From NCBI GenBank assembly GCA_012026795.1, contig VEPM01000010.1, positions 62,001 through 126,000 on the forward strand: 64,000 bases of DNA, given 5' to 3'. Of the stretch, positions 7,083-15,826 are shown piece by piece. This stretch comes from Candidatus Methanoperedens sp. GTDB lineage: Archaea > Halobacteriota > Methanosarcinia > Methanosarcinales > Methanoperedenaceae. A program made the position numbers and the translations under genes. Every line of letters begins with the position of its first letter. Position 1 is the first letter of the stretch. The notes below the pieces were generated by a model, which was not told where the DNA came from, did no database searches, and saw only the letters and a list, made by a program, of their open reading frames with translations.

Positions 7083-9515
7083 TTATCTCCTACTCTGAAG
7101 CCATTCATCAATCAAGGAAAGCAGTCCTCGCGTTGTTATAGAGCGCTCAAATCCAGCGGGTGCCCGGCTGTTTACCCAGTCATCTATGGCCGTCAACACA
7201 TCCGCAGTCTCTATTACATTGGGATCACTGCCAAGTCTGCCATAATACGCTGTAATATCAAGAGTGATTGTATTATCCCCCTGTACAACTACCACATCAT
7301 TTGATGTAATTACTGTTCCGTTAATGTGATATGTCCCACTGGTAGCATTGCTGGGGGCAGTCAGCCTATAGACAACTATCTTGTTAATTCCTGGAGTCAT
7401 ATTGAACCATATCCATTCATTGGTGCTATTCTTGAAAGCGTCTGCATCGTCAGAAATTTTTGTCAAATTCCATCCAGCCGGGATAATTTCCTGAAGGGAT
7501 AATGCCTGGTTTGTAGAACTGCTGATATTAACAGTAACATTGGCTGATTCTCCAAAGCGTAGAGATTCTTTATCGATTGTACGCATAGCAACGGTAACAT
7601 TCGTTGTAACATTCGTTGGTGGTGGCACAGACAAGTTATTGCCGAAGTTTATACCTGTTATACTTTCATTGCCTGTGATGGTTACATTATAAGTTCGATT
7701 CGCTGGGAATGTCTGTATCCAACCAGTCTTAAGAACCTCTGCCACAGTATAATTGCCAGGTGTCAGATCGCTGAAGGTATAGTTACCATTATTGTCCGTA
7801 GGAGTAGTTCCAGTGCTATTATTTTGGCCTGTTAGAGTGATTGTCCAGTTCGCAAGTCCGGGTTCGTCTGCGTCCTTCGCTGAATTATTGTTGAGATCGT
7901 TGAACTTCATCCCTGAGATACTACCATTTCCGATTACTGTTGTCGGTAGTGCAAAAACAAGTTTATTCGCTTTATTGTCATAGCTGTGCCTTGTCTGTGC
8001 ATTATCGAAAACCGCCGTCCCAAAGAGATATTCCTTTGTTAGATCTGAGAATTGAACATCAAACTGGCTTCCTGTTGTCAGTTTTCTGCCATATTCCAAA
8101 ATCCAGTTACCATCCTCGTAAACCGCTTTGCCTTCAATATCTGCCCTATCTCCCGTAGGTGGTCTTACTATAATGCCTGCAATTTCATCGCTGGCATTGT
8201 ATGTATCATTGAATGGCTGTTTCTGGTCGTCAAATATCCAATAGGGCGGCGCTGGCTGGTCTGCTGCGGTGAAATTCGGTGCGGTTTTATTCGCATTTAT
8301 GTTATCATAGTAAGGCACAAGCCCGGGGTCGCTGTGTCTGCCTGCATCTGCTGTAGTATTGCTATAACGTACAGAGTCCAGATACTGGTCATCCACAAAG
8401 CCAGTTGTATTGGTCCGTACTATTTTCATGTGCCATAAATCGCCTATTTCGCCGGGATTTGTAGTGTACATATTACCATAAGCTTTCACATCAGAATTTT
8501 CACCTGCATGGCAGGTCGCAAAACAGCCACCTGTTTCAAAGTCAGTGATGTTTATGTCCCACAACTGTGAAAACTTATCTTCATAATATGTTTCTTCTCC
8601 TCCTTCTTTAGCATTGGGCGTTTTAAGCTGTACCCATGAACCATTAGCCTGTTTCTGCCAGGGCATACGTCTTAGGCTTTCTGTAGGGTCGTTCCACTTT
8701 GCAAGGAAATATACCGAATCACCCGTATAAATGCTCTTTAAAGTGACTGTATGTGCTCCTGTGTTCGCCCCGCCGGCTATATCGATAGTCATGGCAGTTG
8801 CCTGGTCCCATATTGCTTCAGGTAAGCCGTCTATGACCGGCGGTGTTGCCACTTTTACAGAAGTAAGATTACCAACTGATGGTAATGCAATCGTGAGGTT
8901 ATTGCCAAAATCAATACCAGTTATACTTTCATTGCCTGTGATGGTTACGTTATAAGTTCCATTCATTGGGAATGTCTGTATCCAACCAGTCTTAAGAACT
9001 TCTGCAACAGTATAATTGCCAGGTGTCAGATTGCTGAAGGTGTAGTTACCATCGTTGTCCGTAGCAGTATTTAGAGTGCTGTTATTTTGGCCTGTTAGAG
9101 CGATTGTCCAGTTCGCAAGTCCGGGTTCGTTTGCGTCCTTCGCTGAATTATTGTTGAGGTCGTTGAACTTCATCCCTGAGATACTGCTCCCTACAACAAC
9201 TACAGGTGGGTGATCGCCTGCATTTCCAGGGAAATTCAGATTATTGATTTCGTCGATGTTGATAAATCCGTCACCATCTGAATCCAGGGACTCTATCGCT
9301 GTAAAGTTCATTCCACTGTCCGACACGTCTATACCATACGCGTTTAAAGACGGAGGACCTGTATGGCATGTACTGCATGTATCAAGCCTTGATCCCGCTG
9401 TGTCATATTCCATGTTGAAATTGTCCTTAATAATGCTATTAGCTAAAGCATTCGGTACGCTCACAAGAGTTACAACTGCCAGTAGCAATAGCATAAAACT
9501 TATTTTTCTTTTCAT
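7083..9515 (-). CDS. Large secreted haem-type protein with ethylbenzene-dehydrogenase-like domain and two SdrD-B-like repeats
   Basis: The 810-residue product starts with a signal peptide (MKRKISFMLLLLAVVTLVSV, cut after ANALA-like residues). Then comes a haem c motif CSTCH (about residue 46), an EF-hand/dockerin-like loop DSDGDGFINIDE, a first SdrD-B-like domain (SISGMKFNDLNNNSAKDANE), and a central domain with APPVIDG-type opening, AKWNDPTESLRR and a CX3CH (CFATCH) that resembles the haem b-binding ethylbenzene-dehydrogenase-related (EB_dh) fold. A second, nearly identical SdrD-B-like domain follows, then an Ig/DUF11-like segment and a dockerin-like tail (LGSDPNVIETADVLTAIDDW). There are many N-glycosylation sequons. 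It is probably an extracellular electron-transfer protein; partner unknown. Confidence 0.75.
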   Translation of the reverse strand: MKRKISFMLLLLAVVTLVSVPNALANSIIKDNFNMEYDTAGSRLDTCSTCHTGPPSLNAYGIDVSDSGMNFTAIESLDSDGDGFINIDEINNLNFPGNAGDHPPVVVVGSSISGMKFNDLNNNSAKDANEPGLANWTIALTGQNNSTLNTATDNDGNYTFSNLTPGNYTVAEVLKTGWIQTFPMNGTYNVTITGNESITGIDFGNNLTIALPSVGNLTSVKVATPPVIDGLPEAIWDQATAMTIDIAGGANTGAHTVTLKSIYTGDSVYFLAKWNDPTESLRRMPWQKQANGSWVQLKTPNAKEGGEETYYEDKFSQLWDINITDFETGGCFATCHAGENSDVKAYGNMYTTNPGEIGDLWHMKIVRTNTTGFVDDQYLDSVRYSNTTADAGRHSDPGLVPYYDNINANKTAPNFTAADQPAPPYWIFDDQKQPFNDTYNASDEIAGIIVRPPTGDRADIEGKAVYEDGNWILEYGRKLTTGSQFDVQFSDLTKEYLFGTAVFDNAQTRHSYDNKANKLVFALPTTVIGNGSISGMKFNDLNNNSAKDADEPGLANWTITLTGQNNSTGTTPTDNNGNYTFSDLTPGNYTVAEVLKTGWIQTFPANRTYNVTITGNESITGINFGNNLSVPPPTNVTTNVTVAMRTIDKESLRFGESANVTVNISSSTNQALSLQEIIPAGWNLTKISDDADAFKNSTNEWIWFNMTPGINKIVVYRLTAPSNATSGTYHINGTVITSNDVVVVQGDNTITLDITAYYGRLGSDPNVIETADVLTAIDDWVNSRAPAGFERSITTRGLLSLIDEWLQSRR
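7635..7921 (-). repeat. Direct repeat copy A (SdrD-B-like domain DNA)
   Basis: This segment of the secreted haem-type gene is close to 90% identical by eye to 8896-9183. Both encode the SISGMKFNDLNNNSAKDA...FGNNL domain. The DNA-level similarity points to recent intragenic duplication or gene conversion. Confidence 0.8.
8896..9183 (-). repeat. Direct repeat copy B (SdrD-B-like domain DNA)
   Basis: Partner of copy A at 7635-7921 within the same gene. The copies bracket the central EB_dh-like domain and could recombine to delete it. Confidence 0.8.
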
Positions 9516-9738
9516 TTATTTACCCCCATTTATTATAAGAGACAACTAAATTACGTGTTAGTGCTGATCGAACTGAGATTTAGAGCGTCATCTAAGAAAG
9601 CCTAAAGCCTTCATACTCTATCTAATATTACTAACCCGAATTAAATGTCCCATAATTATGCATAGCTTCAGGGCTGATAAGCCTTACGGTCGGTTTATTT
9701 TATATGCAGTCCTGAAAAAAAAATTCTGAGTCGATCCA
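9516..9738. other. Upstream region of the secreted haem-type gene
   Basis: No gene seen. GGGGG in the leader lies about 10 bases upstream of the ATG at 9515. About 80 bases upstream is a GCCTAAAGCCT-containing stretch that also occurs upstream of the bactofilin-like gene near 1641-1663; the meaning is unknown. Confidence 0.35.
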
Positions 9739-9831
9739 TCATCTGTTATAGATATTCTTTCGATGGCCTACTTTAAGAACAAGTATACGGAGGACGTCAT
9801 TCTGGATATCAAAAACAACGCGGATTTCATC
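9739..9831 (-). pseudogene. RelE-type toxin, C-terminal remnant
   Basis: Directly after the antitoxin, the reverse strand reads DEIRVVFDIQNDVLRILVLK followed by VGHRKNIYNR and a stop. This is the end of a RelE/ParE-superfamily mRNA-interferase: the strand-strand-(L/I)KVGHRK-Y pattern is typical of the last 30 residues. The N-terminal two thirds are missing: the sequence runs straight out of the antitoxin's last codons. So the toxin is deleted and the antitoxin is orphaned. Confidence 0.7.
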
Positions 9832-10048
9832 AGAATCCCATTTCTTTAGCCAGCTTTTCGTGCGTAATATATTTACCGCTCTTGAGCTCTTTAATTGCGG
9901 ATTCTATCTCTTTTTTTGTTTCTTCATTAAGTTCCTGAACATCTTCAATGAGCCGTTCTAAAACATCATTATAGGTCTCACGTTCAAAAAGTTTCATCCG
10001 GGTCAATGTTGATTTTATATCTTCATTTATCTGGATCGTTGTGACCAT
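9830..10048 (-). CDS. RelB-like antitoxin (orphan)
   Basis: This 72-residue protein (MVTTIQINEDIKSTLTRMKL...) has a short N-terminal beta strand and ribbon-helix-helix-like start, then a long charged helix (YNDVLERLIEDVQELNEETK) and a tail (YITHEKLAKEMGF) typical of archaeal RelB/DUF7557-like antitoxins. These bind and neutralise RelE-type mRNA-cleaving toxins and repress their own promoter. The toxin gene that should follow survives only as a fragment. A TATA-like CTATAAATC sits 23 bases upstream of the ATG, which suggests a nearly leaderless transcript. Confidence 0.7.
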   Translation of the reverse strand: MVTTIQINEDIKSTLTRMKLFERETYNDVLERLIEDVQELNEETKKEIESAIKELKSGKYITHEKLAKEMGF

Positions 10049-10070
10049 AGTGTAATGTTTGTTTTGGAAA

Positions 10071-10079
10071 GATTTATAG
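10071..10079 (-). promoter_or_regulatory. TATA box of the orphan antitoxin
   Basis: CTATAAATC on the reverse strand, 23 bases before the ATG at 10048, the spacing expected for an archaeal TATA box with transcription starting at or next to the start codon. Confidence 0.5.
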
Positions 10080-10121
10080 CTTACTATAGAGATCTGTAAG
10101 ATATTACAGTGCTGCTTTTTG

Positions 10122-10209
10122 CTAAACTATCATGTAACTTCGGACATGAAAAACACAAACAAATTCCTCATTCCATCAATTCAGATGAAATAGAAGGAAG
10201 TTTGCTCAA
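10122..10209 (-). pseudogene. HicA toxin remnant
   Basis: Overlapping the HicB stop (TTGAGC), the reverse strand reads LSKLPSISSELME and then a stop. This matches the opening of HicA mRNA-interferases (usually M-x-KLP-x-ISGKEL). A shifted frame then gives EEFVCVFHVRSYMIV, which could be the decayed GF-x-x-x-RQ-x-GSH core. The normal HicA length is about 60-80 residues, so this copy is broken. The call depends on a short match. Confidence 0.5.
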
Positions 10210-10451
10210 ACTGCCACACCAATAATAGAAGTGAATTTATTTGGGGAATGTAAGGATGCAGCAAAATCATTTAAAATTCCCAGAGCCTTTGAGTTCTCAA
10301 GATATAATTCAACTGCCTCCTTCAGGTTAAGAAGAGCTTCCTCTGGTGTGTTACCTGCACTTGCAACTTCAAGTTCAGGGCACTTTGATACATAAACATC
10401 ATCTTCCTGCCAGATTATAGCCGTAACATTGAATTTTTCCAGATTTTTCAT
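10206..10451 (-). CDS. HicB-like antitoxin
   Basis: An 81-residue protein with the HicB partial RNase H-like fold: MKNLEKFNVTAIIWQEDDVY, then VSKCPELEVASAGNTPEEAL and the helix LLNLKEAVELYLEN. HicB proteins neutralise the HicA RNA-cleaving toxin. I start at the ATG at 10451 because the family begins at this strand; the frame continues upstream to 10541 with unrelated sequence. The hicA gene that overlaps its stop is broken, so this antitoxin is probably an orphan. Confidence 0.75.
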   Translation of the reverse strand: MKNLEKFNVTAIIWQEDDVYVSKCPELEVASAGNTPEEALLNLKEAVELYLENSKALGILNDFAASLHSPNKFTSIIGVAV

Positions 10452-10756
10452 AATTATTGAAGGGTAATTATGGTTATTAAACCCTTCCCATTGAAAACAA
10501 AGCCTCATCCAGCCGCTCTCTTTTATAAACAGCGCTGTCAATTGCCCTGGTCGTGCATGCTGGTGATCCCAAGCCTGCTTCCGGCCAGAGATATCCCCGT
10601 ACTGGGACGCGCCAAGTCATTTGCGGGAATGTGGAACTTTCCCTGTTATTATAATGCTTCCACAGGAGTCTCATCTGAGGCTCTCATCGTGATCTTTGAA
10701 GTCTCGGCAAGGAACTCGCTTGCATCCAGGATTTCCATTAAAACAGGTTTTCATAT
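10452..10756. other. Probable decayed coding DNA, unidentified
   Basis: No intact gene. The reverse strand carries coding-like pieces in different frames: MEILDASEFLAETSKITMRA up to a double stop near 10645, and AIDSAVYKRERLDEALFSMG up to a stop near 10477. They look like the front and end of a broken gene, but I cannot name the family. Confidence 0.3.
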
Positions 10757-11137
10757 CTATGCCGTCAACGGAACCGTAATATGCAGCGCATCGTAATCAA
10801 CAACAGGCACTTTCCTGATATGATTTTTACCTTCCTTAAGCTCAAGAAGACCTATTCCCTCCAGGAAAGTAAGATCATTGTGCACATTTGATTCTTTGCG
10901 TTTTAGCATCCTTGCAAGTTCGCTGATGGATTCAGGCTTCTTTTCTTTTATGATATGAAGCAGGCGCAGGCGCTCATGGGTTAATATCTTTCCAATATCC
11001 TCTGCTGTACGAGTCACTATCTTATGCGGCTCTGGTTCGCGAATCTCACCGCGCTTCACTCTTTCAAATAACTGGTCAAGGTGCTCCCCATATTTCTCAT
11101 CATTCATAACTATAATTTCAACGTCTTTTAATTTCAT
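10757..11137 (-). CDS. HTH antitoxin/regulator of the TumE-type module (HVO_A0114-like)
   Basis: The 126-residue protein has an N-terminal dimer-like helix and a winged helix-turn-helix in the second half (HERLRLLHIIKEKKPESISE, LARMLKRKESNVHNDLTFLE). This is the HVO_A0114-type regulator class. It overlaps the end of the upstream toxin-like gene by 20 bases, the arrangement of toxin-first type II modules in which the HTH protein neutralises the toxin and represses the operon. The frame is intact. Assignment as antitoxin comes from context. Confidence 0.7.
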   Translation of the reverse strand: MKLKDVEIIVMNDEKYGEHLDQLFERVKRGEIREPEPHKIVTRTAEDIGKILTHERLRLLHIIKEKKPESISELARMLKRKESNVHNDLTFLEGIGLLELKEGKNHIRKVPVVDYDALHITVPLTA

Positions 11138-11447
11138 CGATTATCCTCCGATTGGCTTCTATAAAACTCATTATCTCTTCAATTAATTTTTTTGGGCTGT
11201 TAAAATCTATCTCCTGCGCCTCATTTTCAAACGTATGCCTGTGATCTCGTTTATTGTGTCCTTTTATTGTATGTGCATTATCAAAGCGTATCAAAGTCTT
11301 CCATCCTTCACTGGTTCTCACACGGTAATTGAAATTATATCTTACACCGTGTGGGATTTCAAGTGAGATCGGTACCTGCGTTACTGAGATGTCAATGATC
11401 TCATCTTCAGCAAGTATTCTTGTCTCTCTGATGGTTCTTTCTGGCAC
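11118..11447 (-). CDS. TumE-family (DUF6516) toxin
   Basis: The 109-residue protein fits the DUF6516/TumE toxin family: an N-terminal strand region (RILAEDEIIDISVTQVPISL), YNFNYRV, WKTLIRFDNAH, and the histidine-rich stretch KGHNKRDHRHTFENEAQEI typical of the family. The start is GTG; a TATA-like element lies about 22-30 bases upstream, so the message is probably leaderless. With the overlapping HTH gene it forms the only TA pair of this region that looks complete. The biochemical target is not visible from sequence. Confidence 0.7.
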   Translation of the reverse strand: MPERTIRETRILAEDEIIDISVTQVPISLEIPHGVRYNFNYRVRTSEGWKTLIRFDNAHTIKGHNKRDHRHTFENEAQEIDFNSPKKLIEEIMSFIEANRRIIDEIKRR

Positions 11448-11469
11448 AGTATGAATAGGATTTTTAACC

Positions 11470-11478
11470 TATAAATAG
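11470..11478 (-). promoter_or_regulatory. TATA box of the TumE-type module
   Basis: TATTTATAG on the reverse strand, about 23-31 bases upstream of the GTG at 11447. Consistent with an archaeal core promoter and a leaderless transcript. Confidence 0.45.
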
Positions 11479-11551
11479 TTATATGGTAGTAGCATATAAC
11501 TAGCGAGCTAGGAAGCTTCTCGTCCACTAGTCGAGTGGAACTGTATATGAC

Positions 11552-12427
11552 CTATTGCATGATTTGTTTGCCCTGCATCCTAAACATTTTTGTATCAATA
11601 ACAAATTCTTTGCCTGTTACATCCAACCAACCATTAATATCTTTCAGTAATTCAAAAATAACAGCAGAATAAGCTTCTAATTGTTTCGAGTTTATTTCGT
11701 AATAATTAAGGCATTTTTTCAAATTATACTTTGGAATATCACCAAAATCCCAAACAATAAATTTGTCCTTATCTAAATGCTTTAATAGTAACCATCTATT
11801 GGGGAATTTATTATTTTCAGGATTTATTTCAATGCCATTTTGAATTTCATAACCTTCTGCCCTTTCTTCTGTATCAATGTATAGAACATCAATTTTTTGC
11901 ACAGACTCAAGATATCTAAGACGTTTTAATTTATTTATTATCGAGATGATTTGTTCATCTTCTAATTTTTCTAAAATGAATGGGTTTTTTAGAATTTCAT
12001 GTAAACCTTTTTCACTCGTTTCCCAATTTTTAAAGATTTGAAAACCTAAATATTTATTTTGTTTAATTTGACTCTCAATTTCATCTTTTTGAAAAGATAG
12101 GAATTTATTTATTGCTCTATTTGAAAAATCTTTTTTATCAAGGGTATATACAATTTTTTGTAATTGATTCAAAATAGACAATAATTCTCTGTCGATTTGC
12201 ATTTTGGCATAATCGAAAATTTCTCTATTTAATCGTTTATGCGAAAAGGATTTTGCTGTTTCATAGAATAAATAGAGTAAGGGAATAGCGAAAAATGTGG
12301 CCGAAATATTTATGAGCAAATCATAATAAGGATCCATCTTGTTTGCAAGAAAATAAAAAATTCCCCCTGTGATTATTGCAGCAAGATATGGCAATGATTT
12401 TAGTAATACTTTTTTAGTCATATTCAT
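11552..12427 (-). CDS. Two-helix membrane protein of unknown function
   Basis: I do not recognise a family. The 291-residue protein has two N-terminal membrane helices (LPYLAAIITGGIFYFLA; LLINISATFFAIPLLYLF) followed by a roughly 230-residue cytoplasmic part: a long charged helical region (MQIDRELLSILNQLQKIVYT), then a mixed alpha/beta end with WLLLKHLDKDKFIVWDFGDI. It is AT-rich compared with gatE next to it and lies beside the TA modules, which suggests horizontal gain. The start may be ATG 12427 or 12421. A defence effector is possible but unproven. Confidence 0.55.
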   Translation of the reverse strand: MNMTKKVLLKSLPYLAAIITGGIFYFLANKMDPYYDLLINISATFFAIPLLYLFYETAKSFSHKRLNREIFDYAKMQIDRELLSILNQLQKIVYTLDKKDFSNRAINKFLSFQKDEIESQIKQNKYLGFQIFKNWETSEKGLHEILKNPFILEKLEDEQIISIINKLKRLRYLESVQKIDVLYIDTEERAEGYEIQNGIEINPENNKFPNRWLLLKHLDKDKFIVWDFGDIPKYNLKKCLNYYEINSKQLEAYSAVIFELLKDINGWLDVTGKEFVIDTKMFRMQGKQIMQ

Positions 12428-12466
12428 CTAACAAAAGTGGGCATATATTTCACATATCATGAAATT

Positions 12467-14353
12467 TCACAACCCAAATTTCTTCCCGATCTTCTCCTTC
12501 AACATCCTGCTGACCTCTTCCCCGCTGACCTTCCCCCTGAATTCCTTCATAATAATACCCATCAACGGCCCAACCGCATTCAAACCCTTTCCTTTAATAA
12601 AATCTGTCTTTTCCTCAACAAGCTTATCAACAGCAGTCTCCAGTTCCCCTTTTTCAACACCCCCGATACCAAGGGATTGCGCCGCCTTCTCTGCACTCAT
12701 TTCAGGCTTTCCTGCTATTGTTTTCAGGACATTGCTTATTGCTTCGTTAGGGATCTTTCCCTCTGACTGTAGCCTGAAAAGCTGTATCAGGTGGTCTTCC
12801 GTAATTTTATTAATATCAATGTCTTCTTTTTGAAGTTCATACAGGATGGTTTCAAGCACTCTCACTACCGAATTTGGATTTACCTTCGGAACCTGGCTCA
12901 TTATACTGTCAAAAATTACAAAATTAGCCGAGCGCGCGATCTGGTTCGCAATCTCTTCATTAAGACCGAATTGTTTTATGTATCGTGCTTTTCGCTCGCC
13001 TATCAATTCAGGAAGCTTGATATTTTGGATTCGCTCTTCTGTGATCACAACAGGCGGAACATCTGTCTCAGGATACATGCGCGCCGCCCCTGGAAGCGGT
13101 CTCATGTACGCCGAATTCCCATCAGGCAGCGCCCTTCTTGTTTCTTCGGGAATGAATTCAAGCGCTTCCTTTGCGCGGGTTATGACTGCTTCCATTGCGC
13201 CCTGCGCTTTTTCCCTGGAATCAGCGACCATGACAACACAATCCTTTTCCTTTGCGCCTACGGCATGCCTCAGCGCTTCGACTTCCTCCCTGGTGATACC
13301 GTAATTCGGTAATTCATCAGTATGGAATATGCCCCCTACACCTGATTTCTTGGCGCGGTCGGAAAACTCCGTTCCCAGGCGCCTTCCGGGCTGGATCTCT
13401 TTCCCGACAAATCCCGCAAATCCAGGCAGGTTAACAGCATAAACCACGCCGCTTTTCAGGGCTTTTAGAATCACTTTAGAGGTAGTGTTTGCAAAAACAG
13501 ATGTGACATCAATGATCTTATCGGAAACTGAGGCTTTCTTGTTTTTAAGTTCCTTCTTTATTTCTATAAGTGTTGCCTGCCTTTTAACTTCCCTCTCCAC
13601 GATGGTTTCAATAAGTGCAAGCTCCTGTACACCTTTTATCTCAACCCTTGCGCCCTCGGCTATCGATATGTTTACATCCTGCCGGATAGTTCCAAGGCCG
13701 CGCTTTACCTTTCCTGTTGAGCGCAATATCATACCAATCTGCTCAGCGACTTCCCTGGCATGGGCAGGAGAAACGATATCAGGCGCAGTTCCTATCTCCA
13801 CAAGCGGGATTCCGAGCCTGTCAAGAGAATAAACAACGGAATCTCCCTTATCCTCCACTTTCTGCGCCGCCTCTTCTTCGAGGCACAGGACATCAATACC
13901 CACGCGTCCTGCGCTGGAATCGATATATCCATGAGTTGCGACAAGACCTGTCCTCTGGAAACCTGATGTGTTGGAGCCGTCGATCACGATTTTTCGCATG
14001 GTATAGAGTTCATCCACGATCTTCATGTTCATCATGCGGGCTACCATCAGGGAAAATTCTACGGCTTCAGGATTCAACTCACGCGGCGGCTCCTCATCGT
14101 TCTCAACGAGGCATGTTGTGTCGTATGCTTTATAAATGAATTTTTTAATGAGTTTTATTTCCTCAAGCGCAGCTTTATCAACGATCCCCATCTCGCTCTG
14201 GGTGGGGCGAAGGTACCTGAAAAATTCAAAATTTGATTCCTTTGTATCACGAAGAAGGGTAGGACAGCCGCAGAATAGTTTTTCTTCAGTGTCGAGCTGC
14301 TGGTGTATCTCAAGCCCGGATTTTAGTCCGAGCGCCTTATAATCGTGACTCAT
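12467..14353 (-). CDS. gatE: Glu-tRNA(Gln) amidotransferase subunit E
   Basis: GatE is the tRNA-binding and kinase subunit of the archaeal GatDE complex, which turns Glu-tRNA(Gln) into Gln-tRNA(Gln). The 628-residue length is normal. Visible signatures include [14 protein letters not shown] at the start, CGCPTLLRD zinc-site cysteines, [14 protein letters not shown], the central VRVETKGVQEL-like segment ([13 protein letters not shown]) and the [19 protein letters not shown] region. An AspRS-like insertion and a C-terminal YqeY-like helical tail ([20 protein letters not shown]) complete it. GatD is not in this window. It is divergent from the RecJ-like gene. Confidence 0.95.
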   Translation of the reverse strand: MSHDYKALGLKSGLEIHQQLDTEEKLFCGCPTLLRDTKESNFEFFRYLRPTQSEMGIVDKAALEEIKLIKKFIYKAYDTTCLVENDEEPPRELNPEAVEFSLMVARMMNMKIVDELYTMRKIVIDGSNTSGFQRTGLVATHGYIDSSAGRVGIDVLCLEEEAAQKVEDKGDSVVYSLDRLGIPLVEIGTAPDIVSPAHAREVAEQIGMILRSTGKVKRGLGTIRQDVNISIAEGARVEIKGVQELALIETIVEREVKRQATLIEIKKELKNKKASVSDKIIDVTSVFANTTSKVILKALKSGVVYAVNLPGFAGFVGKEIQPGRRLGTEFSDRAKKSGVGGIFHTDELPNYGITREEVEALRHAVGAKEKDCVVMVADSREKAQGAMEAVITRAKEALEFIPEETRRALPDGNSAYMRPLPGAARMYPETDVPPVVITEERIQNIKLPELIGERKARYIKQFGLNEEIANQIARSANFVIFDSIMSQVPKVNPNSVVRVLETILYELQKEDIDINKITEDHLIQLFRLQSEGKIPNEAISNVLKTIAGKPEMSAEKAAQSLGIGGVEKGELETAVDKLVEEKTDFIKGKGLNAVGPLMGIIMKEFRGKVSGEEVSRMLKEKIGKKFGL

Positions 14354-14461
14354 ATGGCTTCCTGATATAATGCAATCTATAAAAAAATTGTTATCGGCCC
14401 GCTCAGGGTTTTCTTAATTGTCCAAAGGTTTTATTAATAATTGTAGCTACCAGAACAACAG

Positions 14462-15826
14462 ATGACACTCGTGAAAAAAGCAAAAGAATGTGCTGATCAT
14501 ATCAAGAAACATTCTTCAGCTCTCGTTGTGTCACATATTGATGCTGACGGCCTGACTTCGGCAGCGATCATGGGAAAAGCCCTTGAGAGGGCAGGTATCG
14601 ACTCCCGGATCATTTTTCTAAGACAGCTTGACCAGAAAAACCTCCTGGAAATAGCCAGCAGGAATCCCCAGCTTATAATATTTACAGATCTTGGCAGCGG
14701 TATGCTTGATGCGATAAAATCCTTAAAGCTTAATGCAGTGATCGCTGACCATCACCAGCCACAGGGGAAACATGAATTTCATCTGAATCCCCATATTTTC
14801 GGACTTAATGGTGGTATAGAAGTAAGCGGCTCAGGGATGACCTATTTTATCGCAAGGGAAATGGGTGATAATGGTGATCTTGCTGCTCTTGCAATTGTGG
14901 GAGCTGTGGGAGATCTCCAGCACTCAAAGCATGGGCAATTGATCGGCTTGAACAGGACAATTCTTGATGAAGGAGTAAAGAACAAAGTCATCAAGCATGA
15001 GAAAGACCTCATGTTATTCGGAAGACAGACTCGTCCTGTATTTAAACTCCTCCAATATTCAACTGATATTTATTTTCCGGGATTGACAGGAAGCGAAGAA
15101 GCAAGTATAGAATTCCTCAAACGAATCGGCATCAGGCAGCAGGGTGAGAAATGGAGGCGGTGGATAGACCTTGAACCGGGTGAAAAACAGAAAATCGTAT
15201 CCGCTCTTATACAATTCGGACTTTCATCAGGACTTCCTGGTTTTAAAGTAGAAAGGCTTGTGGGCGAAGTATATACATTATTATGTGAACAGGAAGGCAC
15301 AGAGGTCAGGGATGCCTCGGAATTTTCAACGCTTCTTAATTCCACTGCGCGTTATGACCATGCTGATATCGGGCTTGCGGTATGCATGGGCGACAGGGGA
15401 AAGAGCCTGGATGAAGCATGCGTACTTCTTAGCGAGCACAGGAAAAATCTTGTAGAGGGACTGAATTATGTGAGGGAGAAGGGAATAACTGAAATGAAAA
15501 ATCTCCAGTATTTCGATTCCGGAAATTTAATCCGCGAAACCATCGTAGGAATTGTTGCGGGAATGAGCGCATCGTTTGTCAATAACAGGAATCTTCCCAT
15601 TATCGCTTTTGCAGATTCTGACGGCGGGGTTAAAGTCTCATCACGGGGAAACCAGGATCTTATCAGGAAAGGACTGAACCTTGGCGCTGCAATAAGCGAA
15701 GCTGCAAAATCAGTTGGAGGAACCGGAGGCGGTCATGATATTGCGGCAGGGGCCTTCATTCCAGGGGATTCAAAGAGCGAATTCCTGAAAATTCTAGATA
15801 TGAAAATTGGGTTGCAGATAAATTAG
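14462..15826 (+). CDS. RecJ-like single-strand exonuclease (DHH/DHHA1)
   Basis: The 454-residue protein is an archaeal RecJ-family phosphoesterase. Motifs are SHIDADGLTSAAI (motif I, residues about 24-36), IIFTDLGSG (motif II), ADHHQP (DHH motif) and GAVGDLQ (motif IV). The C-terminal DHHA1 domain contains the GGTGGGHDIAAGA glycine motif. In archaea these proteins act on DNA or RNA ends and some (GAN) bind the GINS replisome subunit; which function applies here is not visible. Divergent from gatE, with an AT-rich promoter (TTTTATTAATAAT) before the ATG. Confidence 0.88.
   Translation: MTLVKKAKECADHIKKHSSALVVSHIDADGLTSAAIMGKALERAGIDSRIIFLRQLDQKNLLEIASRNPQLIIFTDLGSGMLDAIKSLKLNAVIADHHQPQGKHEFHLNPHIFGLNGGIEVSGSGMTYFIAREMGDNGDLAALAIVGAVGDLQHSKHGQLIGLNRTILDEGVKNKVIKHEKDLMLFGRQTRPVFKLLQYSTDIYFPGLTGSEEASIEFLKRIGIRQQGEKWRRWIDLEPGEKQKIVSALIQFGLSSGLPGFKVERLVGEVYTLLCEQEGTEVRDASEFSTLLNSTARYDHADIGLAVCMGDRGKSLDEACVLLSEHRKNLVEGLNYVREKGITEMKNLQYFDSGNLIRETIVGIVAGMSASFVNNRNLPIIAFADSDGGVKVSSRGNQDLIRKGLNLGAAISEAAKSVGGTGGGHDIAAGAFIPGDSKSEFLKILDMKIGLQIN

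Noticed and set aside
10470-10796. 108-residue forward frame
   Set aside because: It runs antisense over the HTH antitoxin end and the decayed stretch; no family features.
12791-13312. 173-residue forward frame
   Set aside because: Antisense shadow of gatE.
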